Positions 1 through 4,262 of a DNA stretch of 5,455 bases are shown in pieces. The notes below the pieces were generated by a model. It was given only the letters and a program-made list of their open reading frames with translations. It did no database searches and was not told where the DNA came from. The position numbers and the translations under genes were made by a program. The DNA is from Accumulibacter sp. (GTDB taxonomy: Bacteria > Pseudomonadota > Gammaproteobacteria > Burkholderiales > Rhodocyclaceae): NCBI GenBank assembly GCA_031274075.1, contig JAISQQ010000312.1, forward strand, positions 1 to 5,455. The letters are read 5' to 3'. Position 1 is the stretch's first letter. The number at the start of each line of letters is the position of its first letter.

Positions 1-267
1 TGCCTTTCGCCCACGCATCGCCACTTGCAGATCAAGACCGCGCAGGACAAGCTGCAGCAGGCCTTGTCGGAGCATTTCGGGCGTCCGCTGCGGCTGACGA
101 TCGAACTCGACGAGGTTTCCGGCGAGACCCCCGCGGCGGCGGCCCGGCGGCAGCGCCAGAAGCTCCAGGACGAGGCCGTGGCGTCCATCGAACAGGATGC
201 TACCGTGCGCGACGTGATCGACCTGTTCGACGCCACGCTGATCGAGTCGTCGATCAGCCCCGTTTGA
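1..267 (+). CDS. dnaX: DNA polymerase III subunit tau/gamma, C-terminal end (partial)
   Basis: The reading frame is open from the first base and stops at TGA 265-267, so 88 residues of a gene beginning upstream are visible. Tau is the clamp-loader ATPase subunit that organises the replisome, and its C-terminal part contacts the polymerase alpha subunit and DnaB helicase. The ATPase domains are outside the window. What is seen is the end of the last domain: a stretch reading [19 protein letters not shown], then an Arg/Gln-rich helix ([19 protein letters not shown]), then the [20 protein letters not shown] ending. In beta- and gammaproteobacterial DnaX proteins, as I recall them, the chain ends in much the same way, with an ARRQRE-type helix, a D-x-x-V-R-x-L segment and a final G-x-I-x-P-x. 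The position just before ybaB and recR is the standard context and strengthens the call. A separate small gene starting at TTG 25 is not needed to explain the frame. Confidence 0.88.
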   Translation, partial: CLSPTHRHLQIKTAQDKLQQALSEHFGRPLRLTIELDEVSGETPAAAARRQRQKLQDEAVASIEQDATVRDVIDLFDATLIESSISPV

Positions 268-305
268 CCACTATCTTTATTACTAACTTACCGAGGCAAG
301 ACACC

Positions 306-629
306 ATGATGAAAGGCGGATTCTCCGGCCTGATGAAGCAGGCGCAATTGATGCAGGAAAACATGAAGAAGGCGCAGGAGCAGTTGGCGCTGGTCGAGGT
401 CGAAGGGCTGTCCGGGGCGGGCATGGTCAAGGTGACGATGACCTGCAGCCACGACGTGCGGCGCGTGGCGATCGACGCCTCGGTCATGGACGACAAGGAG
501 ATGCTCGAGGATCTGGTGGCGGCGGCGGTCAACGACGCGGTGCGCCGCGCCGAGGAAGTGACGCAGGAACGCATGGCCGGCTTCACCGCGGGACTGAATC
601 TGCCGGCGGGCATGAAGCTGCCGTTCTGA
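306..629 (+). CDS. ybaB: YbaB/EbfC family nucleoid-associated protein
   Basis: This 107-residue protein matches the family's usual length of about 105-110. YbaB/EbfC proteins form small dimers that bind DNA and help organise the nucleoid; the gene sits between dnaX and recR in a great many bacteria. Visible family features are the N-terminal helix [20 protein letters not shown], the beta-strand segment [18 protein letters not shown], the [19 protein letters not shown] block, and the C-terminal end [13 protein letters not shown] chose ATG 306 because GAGG at 293-296 lies 9 bases ahead of it and because family members begin with this sequence; the frame is open back to a TTG at 264, which overlaps dnaX and lacks family similarity. 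ATG 309 is a possible one-codon-shorter start. The gene begins 38 bp after dnaX, and its TGA shares one base with the recR ATG, so it is surely co-transcribed with both. Confidence 0.96.
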   Translation: MMKGGFSGLMKQAQLMQENMKKAQEQLALVEVEGLSGAGMVKVTMTCSHDVRRVAIDASVMDDKEMLEDLVAAAVNDAVRRAEEVTQERMAGFTAGLNLPAGMKLPF

Positions 630-1231
630 TGGCCGCGCCGTCGAGTCTCGAAAACCTCATCGAGGCCTTGCGCTGCCTGCCGGGAGTCGGTCCGAAATCG
701 GCCCAGCGCATGGCCTATCACCTGCTGCAGCGCGACCGTCCGGGAGCGCAGCGCCTGATGGAGGCCTTGCAGCAGGCGCTGCGCGTGCTGCGCCACTGCC
801 AACGCTGCAATACCTTCACCGAAGCCGAAATCTGCGACCGCTGCCTGTCGCCGAGACGCGATCCGAGCCTGCTGTGCGTCGTCGAAACGACCATCGACCT
901 GAACATGATGGAACAGACGCAGGCGTATTCCGGCCTGTACTACGTCCTGATGGGGCGCGTCTCGCCGCTCGACGGCATCGGGCCGCGCGAACTGCATCTG
1001 GACAGGCTGCTGGCGAGAGTGTCCGACGGCCTGGTGCGCGAAGTCATCCTGGCGACCAACTTCACCAACGAAGGCGAGGTGACGGCGCATACCCTGGGGG
1101 AAATGCTGAAGAGCCGGGGCTTCAAGGTGTCGCGGATCGCGCGCGGCGTGCCGGTCGGCGGCGAACTCGAATACGTCGACGCCGGCACCCTCGCGCAGGC
1201 CGTGCGCGAGCGAAAATCGCTTTATAATTAG
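629..1231 (+). CDS. recR: Recombination mediator protein RecR
   Basis: The product has 200 residues, the normal RecR length. RecR works with RecO (and RecF) to load RecA onto SSB-coated single-stranded DNA at gaps, as a ring-shaped clamp. Domains in order: helix-hairpin-helix [17 protein letters not shown] at about 17-33; a four-cysteine zinc finger with C57, C60, C69 and C72 (CQRC and CDRC); a Toprim domain from about 81 to 175 beginning LLCVVE and containing the [12 protein letters not shown] loop at 108-119; and the C-terminal Walker B-like motif [14 protein letters not shown] at about 171-184. All key residues are present. The ATG at 629 overlaps the ybaB TGA (TGATG) and no clear Shine-Dalgarno sequence precedes it, so translation is probably coupled to ybaB. 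The stop is TAG 1229-1231. Confidence 0.98.
   Translation: MAAPSSLENLIEALRCLPGVGPKSAQRMAYHLLQRDRPGAQRLMEALQQALRVLRHCQRCNTFTEAEICDRCLSPRRDPSLLCVVETTIDLNMMEQTQAYSGLYYVLMGRVSPLDGIGPRELHLDRLLARVSDGLVREVILATNFTNEGEVTAHTLGEMLKSRGFKVSRIARGVPVGGELEYVDAGTLAQAVRERKSLYN
1223..1228 (+). promoter_or_regulatory. Candidate sigma-70 -10 box before sspA
   Basis: A perfect TATAAT lies in the last codons of recR, and transcription from it would begin near 1235, about 120 bp ahead of sspA. The -35 position at 15-19 bp spacing is GC-rich and shows no good match to TTGACA, so the promoter would be weak or activator-dependent. The hexamer also encodes the Leu-Tyr-Asn end of RecR, so it may be chance. sspA plausibly needs its own promoter because it is functionally separate from the recR operon. 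Confidence 0.35.
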
Positions 1232-1354
1232 GCGCTTGGCATCTCCCGTCCTTTTCTTCCGGACAAATTCCGTGTATCATCCGGGATCGGCCCGACGAAC
1301 GCCGGGGTCAGGCCGGGCGTCGCCGCCGCCGGTTTGTTTTCGAGGATATTGACC

Positions 1355-1951
1355 ATGATGAATCTTTATTCGGGCACCACCTGCCCGTTCAGCCAGCGCT
1401 GCCGCATCGTCCTCTACGAAAAGGGCATGGATTTCCAGGTGATCGACGTCGACCTCTTCGCCCGGCCGGAAGATATCGCCATGGTCAATCCGTATGGCCG
1501 GGTGCCGGTGCTGGTCGAACGCGACCTGATCCTCTATGAGCCGAACATCATCAACGAATATATCGACGAGCGTTTCCCGCATCCACAGTTGATGCCGCCG
1601 GATCCGATCATGCGCGCGCGCGCGCGCCAGTTGCTGGTGACCATGGAGCGCGAGGTGTTCATCCACGTCGAAGCGCTCGAAAAGAACCCCAAGACCGCCG
1701 ACAAGGCGCGGCAGACGATCCGCGAACGCCTGGCCGAGATGGCGCCCGTTTTCGTCAAGCAGAAGCACATGCTCGGCGAAGATTTCTCGATGCTCGACGT
1801 GGCCATCGCGCCGCTGCTCTGGCGCCTGGATCACTACGGGATCGAATTGCCGAAATCGGCCGCGCCGCTGATGAAGTACGCCGAGCGCATCTTCAGCCGC
1901 CAGGGATACATCGACGCGCTGACGCCGTCGGAAAAAGCCATGCGCCGCTAG
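1355..1951 (+). CDS. sspA: Stringent starvation protein A (SspA), RNA polymerase-associated GST-fold protein
   Basis: The 198-residue product has a glutathione S-transferase fold: a thioredoxin-like N-terminal half (about 1-75) and an all-helical C-terminal half. SspA binds RNA polymerase holoenzyme and acts as a co-activator in stationary phase and stress in enterobacteria; it is not known as an active GST. Diagnostic features are the GTTCPFSQRCRIVLYEKGM opening, N45-P46 with V50-P51, E62 near the glutathione-site position, RFPHPQLMP at 73-81 with the PHP surface motif (75-77) needed for SspA function in E. coli, and the helical core FSMLDVAIAPLLWRL. The C10-P-F-S13 motif resembles a redox GST or thioredoxin motif and, as I recall, is common in betaproteobacterial SspA, whereas E. 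coli SspA lacks it. ATG 1355 is chosen because GAGGA at 1342-1346 is 8 bases upstream; an in-frame TTG at 1334 has no such support. sspB follows after a repeat insertion. Confidence 0.95.
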   Translation: MMNLYSGTTCPFSQRCRIVLYEKGMDFQVIDVDLFARPEDIAMVNPYGRVPVLVERDLILYEPNIINEYIDERFPHPQLMPPDPIMRARARQLLVTMEREVFIHVEALEKNPKTADKARQTIRERLAEMAPVFVKQKHMLGEDFSMLDVAIAPLLWRLDHYGIELPKSAAPLMKYAERIFSRQGYIDALTPSEKAMRR

Positions 1952-1983
1952 AATGTTTTTGGGATTTCATCGCATGAACATTG

Positions 1984-2087
1984 GTTCCAGAGGACAGAAG
2001 ACAGAGGACAGAGGACAGTCCAGTCACCGGGCGCTTCGCGCCCGCAAATATTACTGTCTTCTGTCCTCTGTCCTCTGTCCTCTGAAC
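1984..2087. repeat. Palindromic 7-bp-unit repeat element, copy 1 (MITE-like)
   Basis: This element fills half of the sspA-sspB gap. Its left arm (1988-2018) is four tandem CAGARGA units plus CAG. Its core (2021-2056) contains the hairpin 2028-2044, with stem CGGGCGC and loop TTC. Its right arm (2054-2084) is CTG plus four TCYTCTG units, the complement of the left arm. The ends read GTT and AAC. The whole element could fold into a stem of about 30 bp carrying a GC hairpin at its tip. It matches the inverse complement of copy 2 (4083-4179) at 89 of 97 positions. The hairpin is followed by CAAATATT rather than a T-run, so it is not a good intrinsic terminator. No open reading frame or transposase is inside; I do not recognise a named family. 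Confidence 0.88.
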
Positions 2088-2166
2088 CGGATTCCGGCAG
2101 GCAAAGGAATGACGGGGTGGAAATAGTCACTGTCCGCACAAAAACGCAAGACGCTCCGAGTTAGAT

Positions 2167-2595
2167 ATGACCAAGAACCTGCCTTCGACCAAACCCTACC
2201 TGATCCGGGCGATCCACGAATGGTGCACGGACAACGGCTTCACGCCGTACATCGCGGTCCAGGTCGATGGCCGCGCGCGCGTTCCGAAGGAACACGCGAG
2301 AGGCGGGCAGATCGTGCTGAACATCGGCTACGAGGCGACCGGCGGATTGCAGATCGGTAACGAGATGATCAGTTTCCAGGCGCGTTTCGGCGGCGTGGCG
2401 CGCGATATTTCCTTTCCCGTCGGCAACGTGGCGGCGATCTATGCGCGGGAAAACGGCGCGGGGATGGCCTTCGAGCCGGAAAGCGCGGAAAGCGGCAGGC
2501 CCGGACCGGAAACGGAACCAGCCTCCGGAAACGCTCCCGACCCCGGGACCTCGCCGCCTCCTTCCAAGCGTCCGAAGCTGCAGCGGATCAAATAG
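2167..2595 (+). CDS. sspB: ClpXP protease specificity-enhancing factor SspB
   Basis: This 142-residue adaptor delivers ssrA-tagged and some other substrates to ClpXP. The folded substrate-binding domain spans about 1-105 and shows family signatures: KPYLIRAIHEWCTDNGFTPY at 9-28, VPKEHARGGQIVLNIG at 39-54, FQARFGGVARDISFPV at 70-85, and YARENGAGMAFEPE at 92-105. A flexible linker follows, then the ClpX-docking tail RPKLQRIK at 135-142, matching the E. coli tail RPALRVVK in layout. The linker here is short and rich in Pro, Gly and Ser, whereas E. coli SspB has a long Asp/Glu-rich linker. The start ATG 2167 fits the family N-terminus; the only Shine-Dalgarno-like bases are a weak GAG at 2158-2160. 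The gene normally follows sspA closely, but a repeat element now lies between them, so expression may depend on read-through or on a promoter in the gap. Confidence 0.95.
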   Translation: MTKNLPSTKPYLIRAIHEWCTDNGFTPYIAVQVDGRARVPKEHARGGQIVLNIGYEATGGLQIGNEMISFQARFGGVARDISFPVGNVAAIYARENGAGMAFEPESAESGRPGPETEPASGNAPDPGTSPPPSKRPKLQRIK

Positions 2596-2710
2596 GCGCT
2601 CCGTCCTGGGGCGTTCCGCGTGTCCGGCCGCACCAACAGGATGCGCAGGCGGCGCTCGTTCCCGGACAGCGTGGCGATTGCCGGGTTTCACGCTCCTGGG
2701 AAAAGCGCTT

Positions 2711-2897
2711 GGAACCTGTGTGCGATCTTCGCTGGGAGCGCGGGGCACCCGCCCCGCTTTTGACCCGCGCCATGACACTGCCACCGCTGTTGCGGGGCGG
2801 GTGCCCCGCGCTCCCAGAGGCGGCTCGAAGAGAGGCTTTCATAATGAGCTTGTGCAAGATACCTGTGCTCCCAGAAATGAGATCGCAAACAGGTTCC
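2711..2897. repeat. 187-bp nested inverted-repeat element with perfect 26-bp stem
   Basis: The outer ends are an 18-bp inverted pair, 2711-2728 and 2880-2897, matching at 17 of 18 positions (GGAACCTGTGTGCGATCT against GGAACCTGTTTGCGATCT). Inside them a perfect 26-bp inverted repeat, 2732-2757 and 2792-2817, begins CTGGGAGCGCGGGGC and surrounds a 34-bp loop. The motif CTGGGAGC also occurs, inverted, at 2867-2874 next to the right outer end, so both ends have the order outer repeat, short spacer, CTGGGAGC. The piece 2818-2866 is unpaired. No transposase gene is inside. The design resembles a MITE or a REP/BIME-type dispersed repeat; I cannot name the family. No target-site duplication is evident. 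Confidence 0.82.
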
Positions 2898-2949
2898 TGG
2901 ACTGCGGCGGACGCGGAGAAAGACGCCGGGGGGAAACCTGGAAAAACGA

Positions 2950-2980
2950 CCAATCGCCGCCCAACCGCTACCCAATCGCC
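2950..2980 (+). repeat. Three CCAAYCGCY repeats phased at 11 bp
   Basis: CCAATCGCC starts at 2950, CCAACCGCT at 2961 and CCAATCGCC at 2972, each exactly 11 bp after the last, so about one helical turn apart on the same DNA face. They lie 61-91 bp ahead of the predicted sigma-54 start site, where a bacterial enhancer-binding protein or another activator could bind. They do not resemble the NtrC consensus (GCAC-type dyad), and no further copy is seen on either side. The regulator is unknown, and the pattern could be chance in C-rich DNA. Confidence 0.45.
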
Positions 2981-3014
2981 TTTCCCCGCGCTTTTTGCCT
3001 TCTCCGCGCTCGCT

Positions 3015-3030
3015 TGGCATAAGTGTTGCT
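3015..3030 (+). promoter_or_regulatory. Sigma-54 (RpoN) promoter of ybiB leader
   Basis: The sequence TTGGCATAAGTGTTGCT (3014-3030) matches the sigma-54 consensus YTGGCACG-N4-TTGCW. The GG at 3016-3017 and the GC at 3028-3029 are separated by exactly 10 bases, and TGGCA, TTGC and the following T all fit. The main departures are T instead of C at 3020 and A instead of G at 3021. Transcription would start near 3041, giving an 80-nt leader before ybiB. Sigma-54 promoters need an ATP-dependent enhancer-binding activator, often linked to nitrogen status. The match lies in non-coding DNA, correctly oriented and close to a gene, which makes chance less likely. Confidence 0.7.
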
Positions 3031-3040
3031 CACCCCCTGC

Positions 3041-3120
3041 GCGAAATGGCCGGCATCGCCGGTAGTCATCGTTCCGCCAGGCGGCGCGTCTCGCCGCCTG
3101 GCTTATTTTTCGGGAGCGGC
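3041..3120 (+). ncRNA. Predicted ybiB leader RNA or short terminated RNA
   Basis: If the sigma-54 start is used, the RNA begins near 3041 and contains two hairpins. The first is CCGGC-ATC-GCCGG at 3050-3062, extendable by a G-U pair. The second is the terminator hairpin at 3076-3102. CGCCG at 3057-3061 can instead pair with CGGCG at 3082-3086, part of the terminator's left arm, giving a possible antiterminator that would also break the first hairpin. The output could be a terminated RNA of about 70 nt, or read-through mRNA for ybiB. This parallels leader-controlled nitrate assimilation operons (nasF leader of Klebsiella; NalA of Pseudomonas aeruginosa), but the ligand or protein here is unknown. 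Confidence 0.45.
3076..3110 (+). terminator. Intrinsic terminator inside the ybiB leader
   Basis: A perfect 11-bp stem (GCCAGGCGGCG at 3076-3086 with CGCCGCCTGGC at 3092-3102) closes a 5-base loop CGTCT and is followed at once by TTATTTTT (3103-3110). This is a textbook rho-independent terminator on the + strand. It ends 10 bp before the ybiB ATG. It may stop transcription arriving from sspB, attenuate the sigma-54 transcript, or define the 3' end of a small RNA. Confidence 0.88.
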
Positions 3121-4080
3121 ATGAATTACGCGCACTTCGTCCGGGATTTGGGAAGAGGCCGCGAGGGGGCTCGCGACCTCGCGCTCGACGAGGCGCGGCA
3201 GCTTTTCGGCGCGATGCTCGACGGCGGCGTGCCGGAACTCGAACTCGGGGCCATCGCCGTCGCCCTGCGCCTGAAAGGGGAAAGCGTCGACGAGATGCTC
3301 GGCTTCTGTGCCGCGCTGAACGAACGCCATCATTCGCTGCGGCGCCCGCCGGGACGGCCGCGGCCGGTCATCCTGCCGTCCTACAACGGCGCGCGCAAGC
3401 GGATCAACCTGACGCCGCTGCTGGCTTTGCTGCTCCAGCGCCACGGCGTTCCAGTGCTGGTCCACGGATTGATCGAAGGCTATGGCCGGGTGAACTCGGC
3501 GCAGATTTTCCGCGAGTTCGGCCAGATGCCCTGCGTCAGCGTGTCCCAGGGACAGCGGGCGCTCGATGAAAGCGGCCTGGTCTTTTTGCCGCTGCCGGCG
3601 ATTTCGCCGGGCTTGAACAATCTGCTGCTGCTGCGCAACCGCCTTGGCTTGCGCAACAGCGCGCACGCGCTGGTCAAGCTGCTCGACCCGTTCCGGGGCG
3701 ATGGCGTGCGGGTGACGGCGGCGACGCATCCTGGCTATCTGGATCTGATGCGCGAGGTGATCGCCGCGCAGGGTGGCCGAAGCCTGCTGCTCAAGGCGAC
3801 GGAGGGAGAACCCTACGCCGATCCCAAGCGCCGGCCACGGATCGAATACCTGCGCGACGGCGCGGGCGAGATCCTTTTCGAGGCCGAACACGACAGCCTG
3901 AAAGCGTCGCACCTGCCCGAATCCTGCGACGCGAAAACGACCGCGGACTGGACGCGCAAGGTCCTGGCCGGAGAAACCGGACTGCCTTCCCCGATCGCCC
4001 ATCAGTTGGCCTGCTGCCTCTTCGCCTCGGGCTATACCGACGATTTCAATCACGCCAAGGCGTTGGTCGCGGTCAGGTAG
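3121..4080 (+). CDS. ybiB: YbiB/TrpD2 family DNA-binding protein (glycosyltransferase family 3 fold)
   Basis: The product has 319 residues (E. coli YbiB has 320) and aligns with it throughout. The family has the fold of anthranilate phosphoribosyltransferase (TrpD), but E. coli YbiB is reported to be a dimeric nucleic-acid-binding protein lacking that activity, and its gene lies with the LexA-controlled dinG. Visible features: an N-terminal helical domain (about 1-75) with GRGREGARDLALDEA and GGVPELELGAIAVALRLKGE; the family motif LPSYNGARK at 85-93, where true TrpD carries a GTGGD-type phosphoribosyl-binding loop; VLVHG at 112-116; and LGLRNSAHALVKLLDPF at 175-191. The C-terminal half carries EGEPYADPKRRP near 228-239. 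ATG 3121 matches the family start and has GGGAG at 3112-3116, four bases ahead. The frame is open further upstream through the terminator, but that part lacks similarity. The upstream sigma-54 promoter and leader terminator suggest conditional expression. The stop codon TAG touches a repeat element. Confidence 0.93.
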   Translation: MNYAHFVRDLGRGREGARDLALDEARQLFGAMLDGGVPELELGAIAVALRLKGESVDEMLGFCAALNERHHSLRRPPGRPRPVILPSYNGARKRINLTPLLALLLQRHGVPVLVHGLIEGYGRVNSAQIFREFGQMPCVSVSQGQRALDESGLVFLPLPAISPGLNNLLLLRNRLGLRNSAHALVKLLDPFRGDGVRVTAATHPGYLDLMREVIAAQGGRSLLLKATEGEPYADPKRRPRIEYLRDGAGEILFEAEHDSLKASHLPESCDAKTTADWTRKVLAGETGLPSPIAHQLACCLFASGYTDDFNHAKALVAVR

Positions 4081-4200
4081 TTCAGAAGACAGAAGACAGA
4101 AGACAGAGGACAGTAATATTTGCGGGCGCGAAGCGCCCGGTGACTGAACTGTCATCTGTCTTCTGTCCTCTGTCCTCTGAACTCTGTCTTCTGTCCTCTG
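4080..4200. repeat. Palindromic 7-bp-unit repeat element, copy 2, inverted relative to copy 1
   Basis: Positions 4083-4179 match the inverse complement of 1988-2084 at 89 of 97 positions, and the 36-bp core 4111-4146 is identical. The left arm is four CAGARGA units plus CAG (4083-4113). The right arm is CTG plus four TCNTCTG units (4149-4179), one of which reads TCATCTG. The ends read GTT (4080-4082) and AAC (4180-4182). Unlike copy 1, an extra partial arm (TCTG, TCTTCTG, TCCTCTG) follows at 4183-4200, perhaps the remnant of another copy or a slippage product. The G of the ybiB stop codon TAG is the first base of the element. Confidence 0.88.
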
Positions 4201-4217
4201 ATTCCGATCGGTATAAT
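4189..4217 (+). promoter_or_regulatory. Candidate sigma-70 promoter for the CNNM/CorC-type gene
   Basis: A perfect TATAAT at 4212-4217 lies 45 bp before the start codon. At 17-bp spacing the -35 region is TTCTGT (4189-4194), matching TTGACA only in its first two T's. That -35 falls inside the terminal 7-bp units of the repeat, while the -10 lies just outside it. Transcription would start near 4224. Given the strong -10 and the lack of another source upstream, this is the likeliest promoter for the gene. Confidence 0.55.
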
Positions 4218-4262
4218 TGCGGGCAGAACGGAAAACTGGCGAGGATATTCTCGAACACCCGG

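Larger units (their letters stand above)
2596..3120. other. Gene-free interval between sspB and ybiB
   Basis: I find no supportable gene in this 525-bp stretch. Frames that stay open here lack family similarity and ribosome sites and run through structured repeats. From 2596 to 2710 only a loose inverted pair is seen (TGTCCGG at 2621-2627 with CCGGACA at 2662-2668), with no T-run after it. From 2711 to 2897 there is a nested palindromic element. From 2898 to 3010 there are short phased and direct repeats, including CTTTCCCCGCGCT and CTTCTCCGCGCT near 2980 and 2998. From 3015 there is a sigma-54 promoter match followed by a terminator-bearing leader. Confidence 0.8.

Noticed and set aside
264..305. 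Upstream TTG start for ybaB
   Set aside because: It overlaps dnaX, lacks a ribosome site, and adds residues absent from the family; ATG 306 has GAGG 9 bases upstream.
254..1090. Minus-strand open frame of 278 codons opposite ybaB and recR
   Set aside because: It lies fully opposite two conserved genes and shows no family similarity or ribosome site.
2028..2050. Intrinsic terminator after sspA from the repeat core hairpin
   Set aside because: The stem CGGGCGC with loop TTC is strong, but no T-run follows on either strand.
1988..2084. CRISPR array, suggested by tandem short repeats
   Set aside because: The units are 7 bp and contiguous, with no unique spacers, and they form a palindrome.
2161..2784. 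Minus-strand open frame of 207 codons opposite sspB and the palindrome
   Set aside because: It is antisense to a clear sspB gene and runs through the inverted repeat, with no recognisable protein features.
2441..3065. Plus-strand open frames across the sspB end and the gap (2441-3022 and 2709-3065)
   Set aside because: They run through both arms of the palindrome, overlap sspB or the sigma-54 site, and encode low-complexity Arg/Pro/Gly-rich sequence without motifs.
3041..3110. ANTAR-type (NasR/NasT) dual hexaloop RNA in the ybiB leader
   Set aside because: The two visible hairpins have loops of 3 and 5 bases rather than hexaloops with the conserved A and G, so the specific ANTAR motif is not supported, although attenuation remains possible.
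2995..3120. Upstream start for ybiB adding 42 residues
   Set aside because: The extension is read through the sigma-54 site and the terminator hairpin and has no similarity to YbiB proteins.
3103..4155. Minus-strand open frame of 350 codons opposite ybiB
   Set aside because: It is antisense to the YbiB coding sequence and starts inside the repeat element; the composition is typical of a shadow frame.
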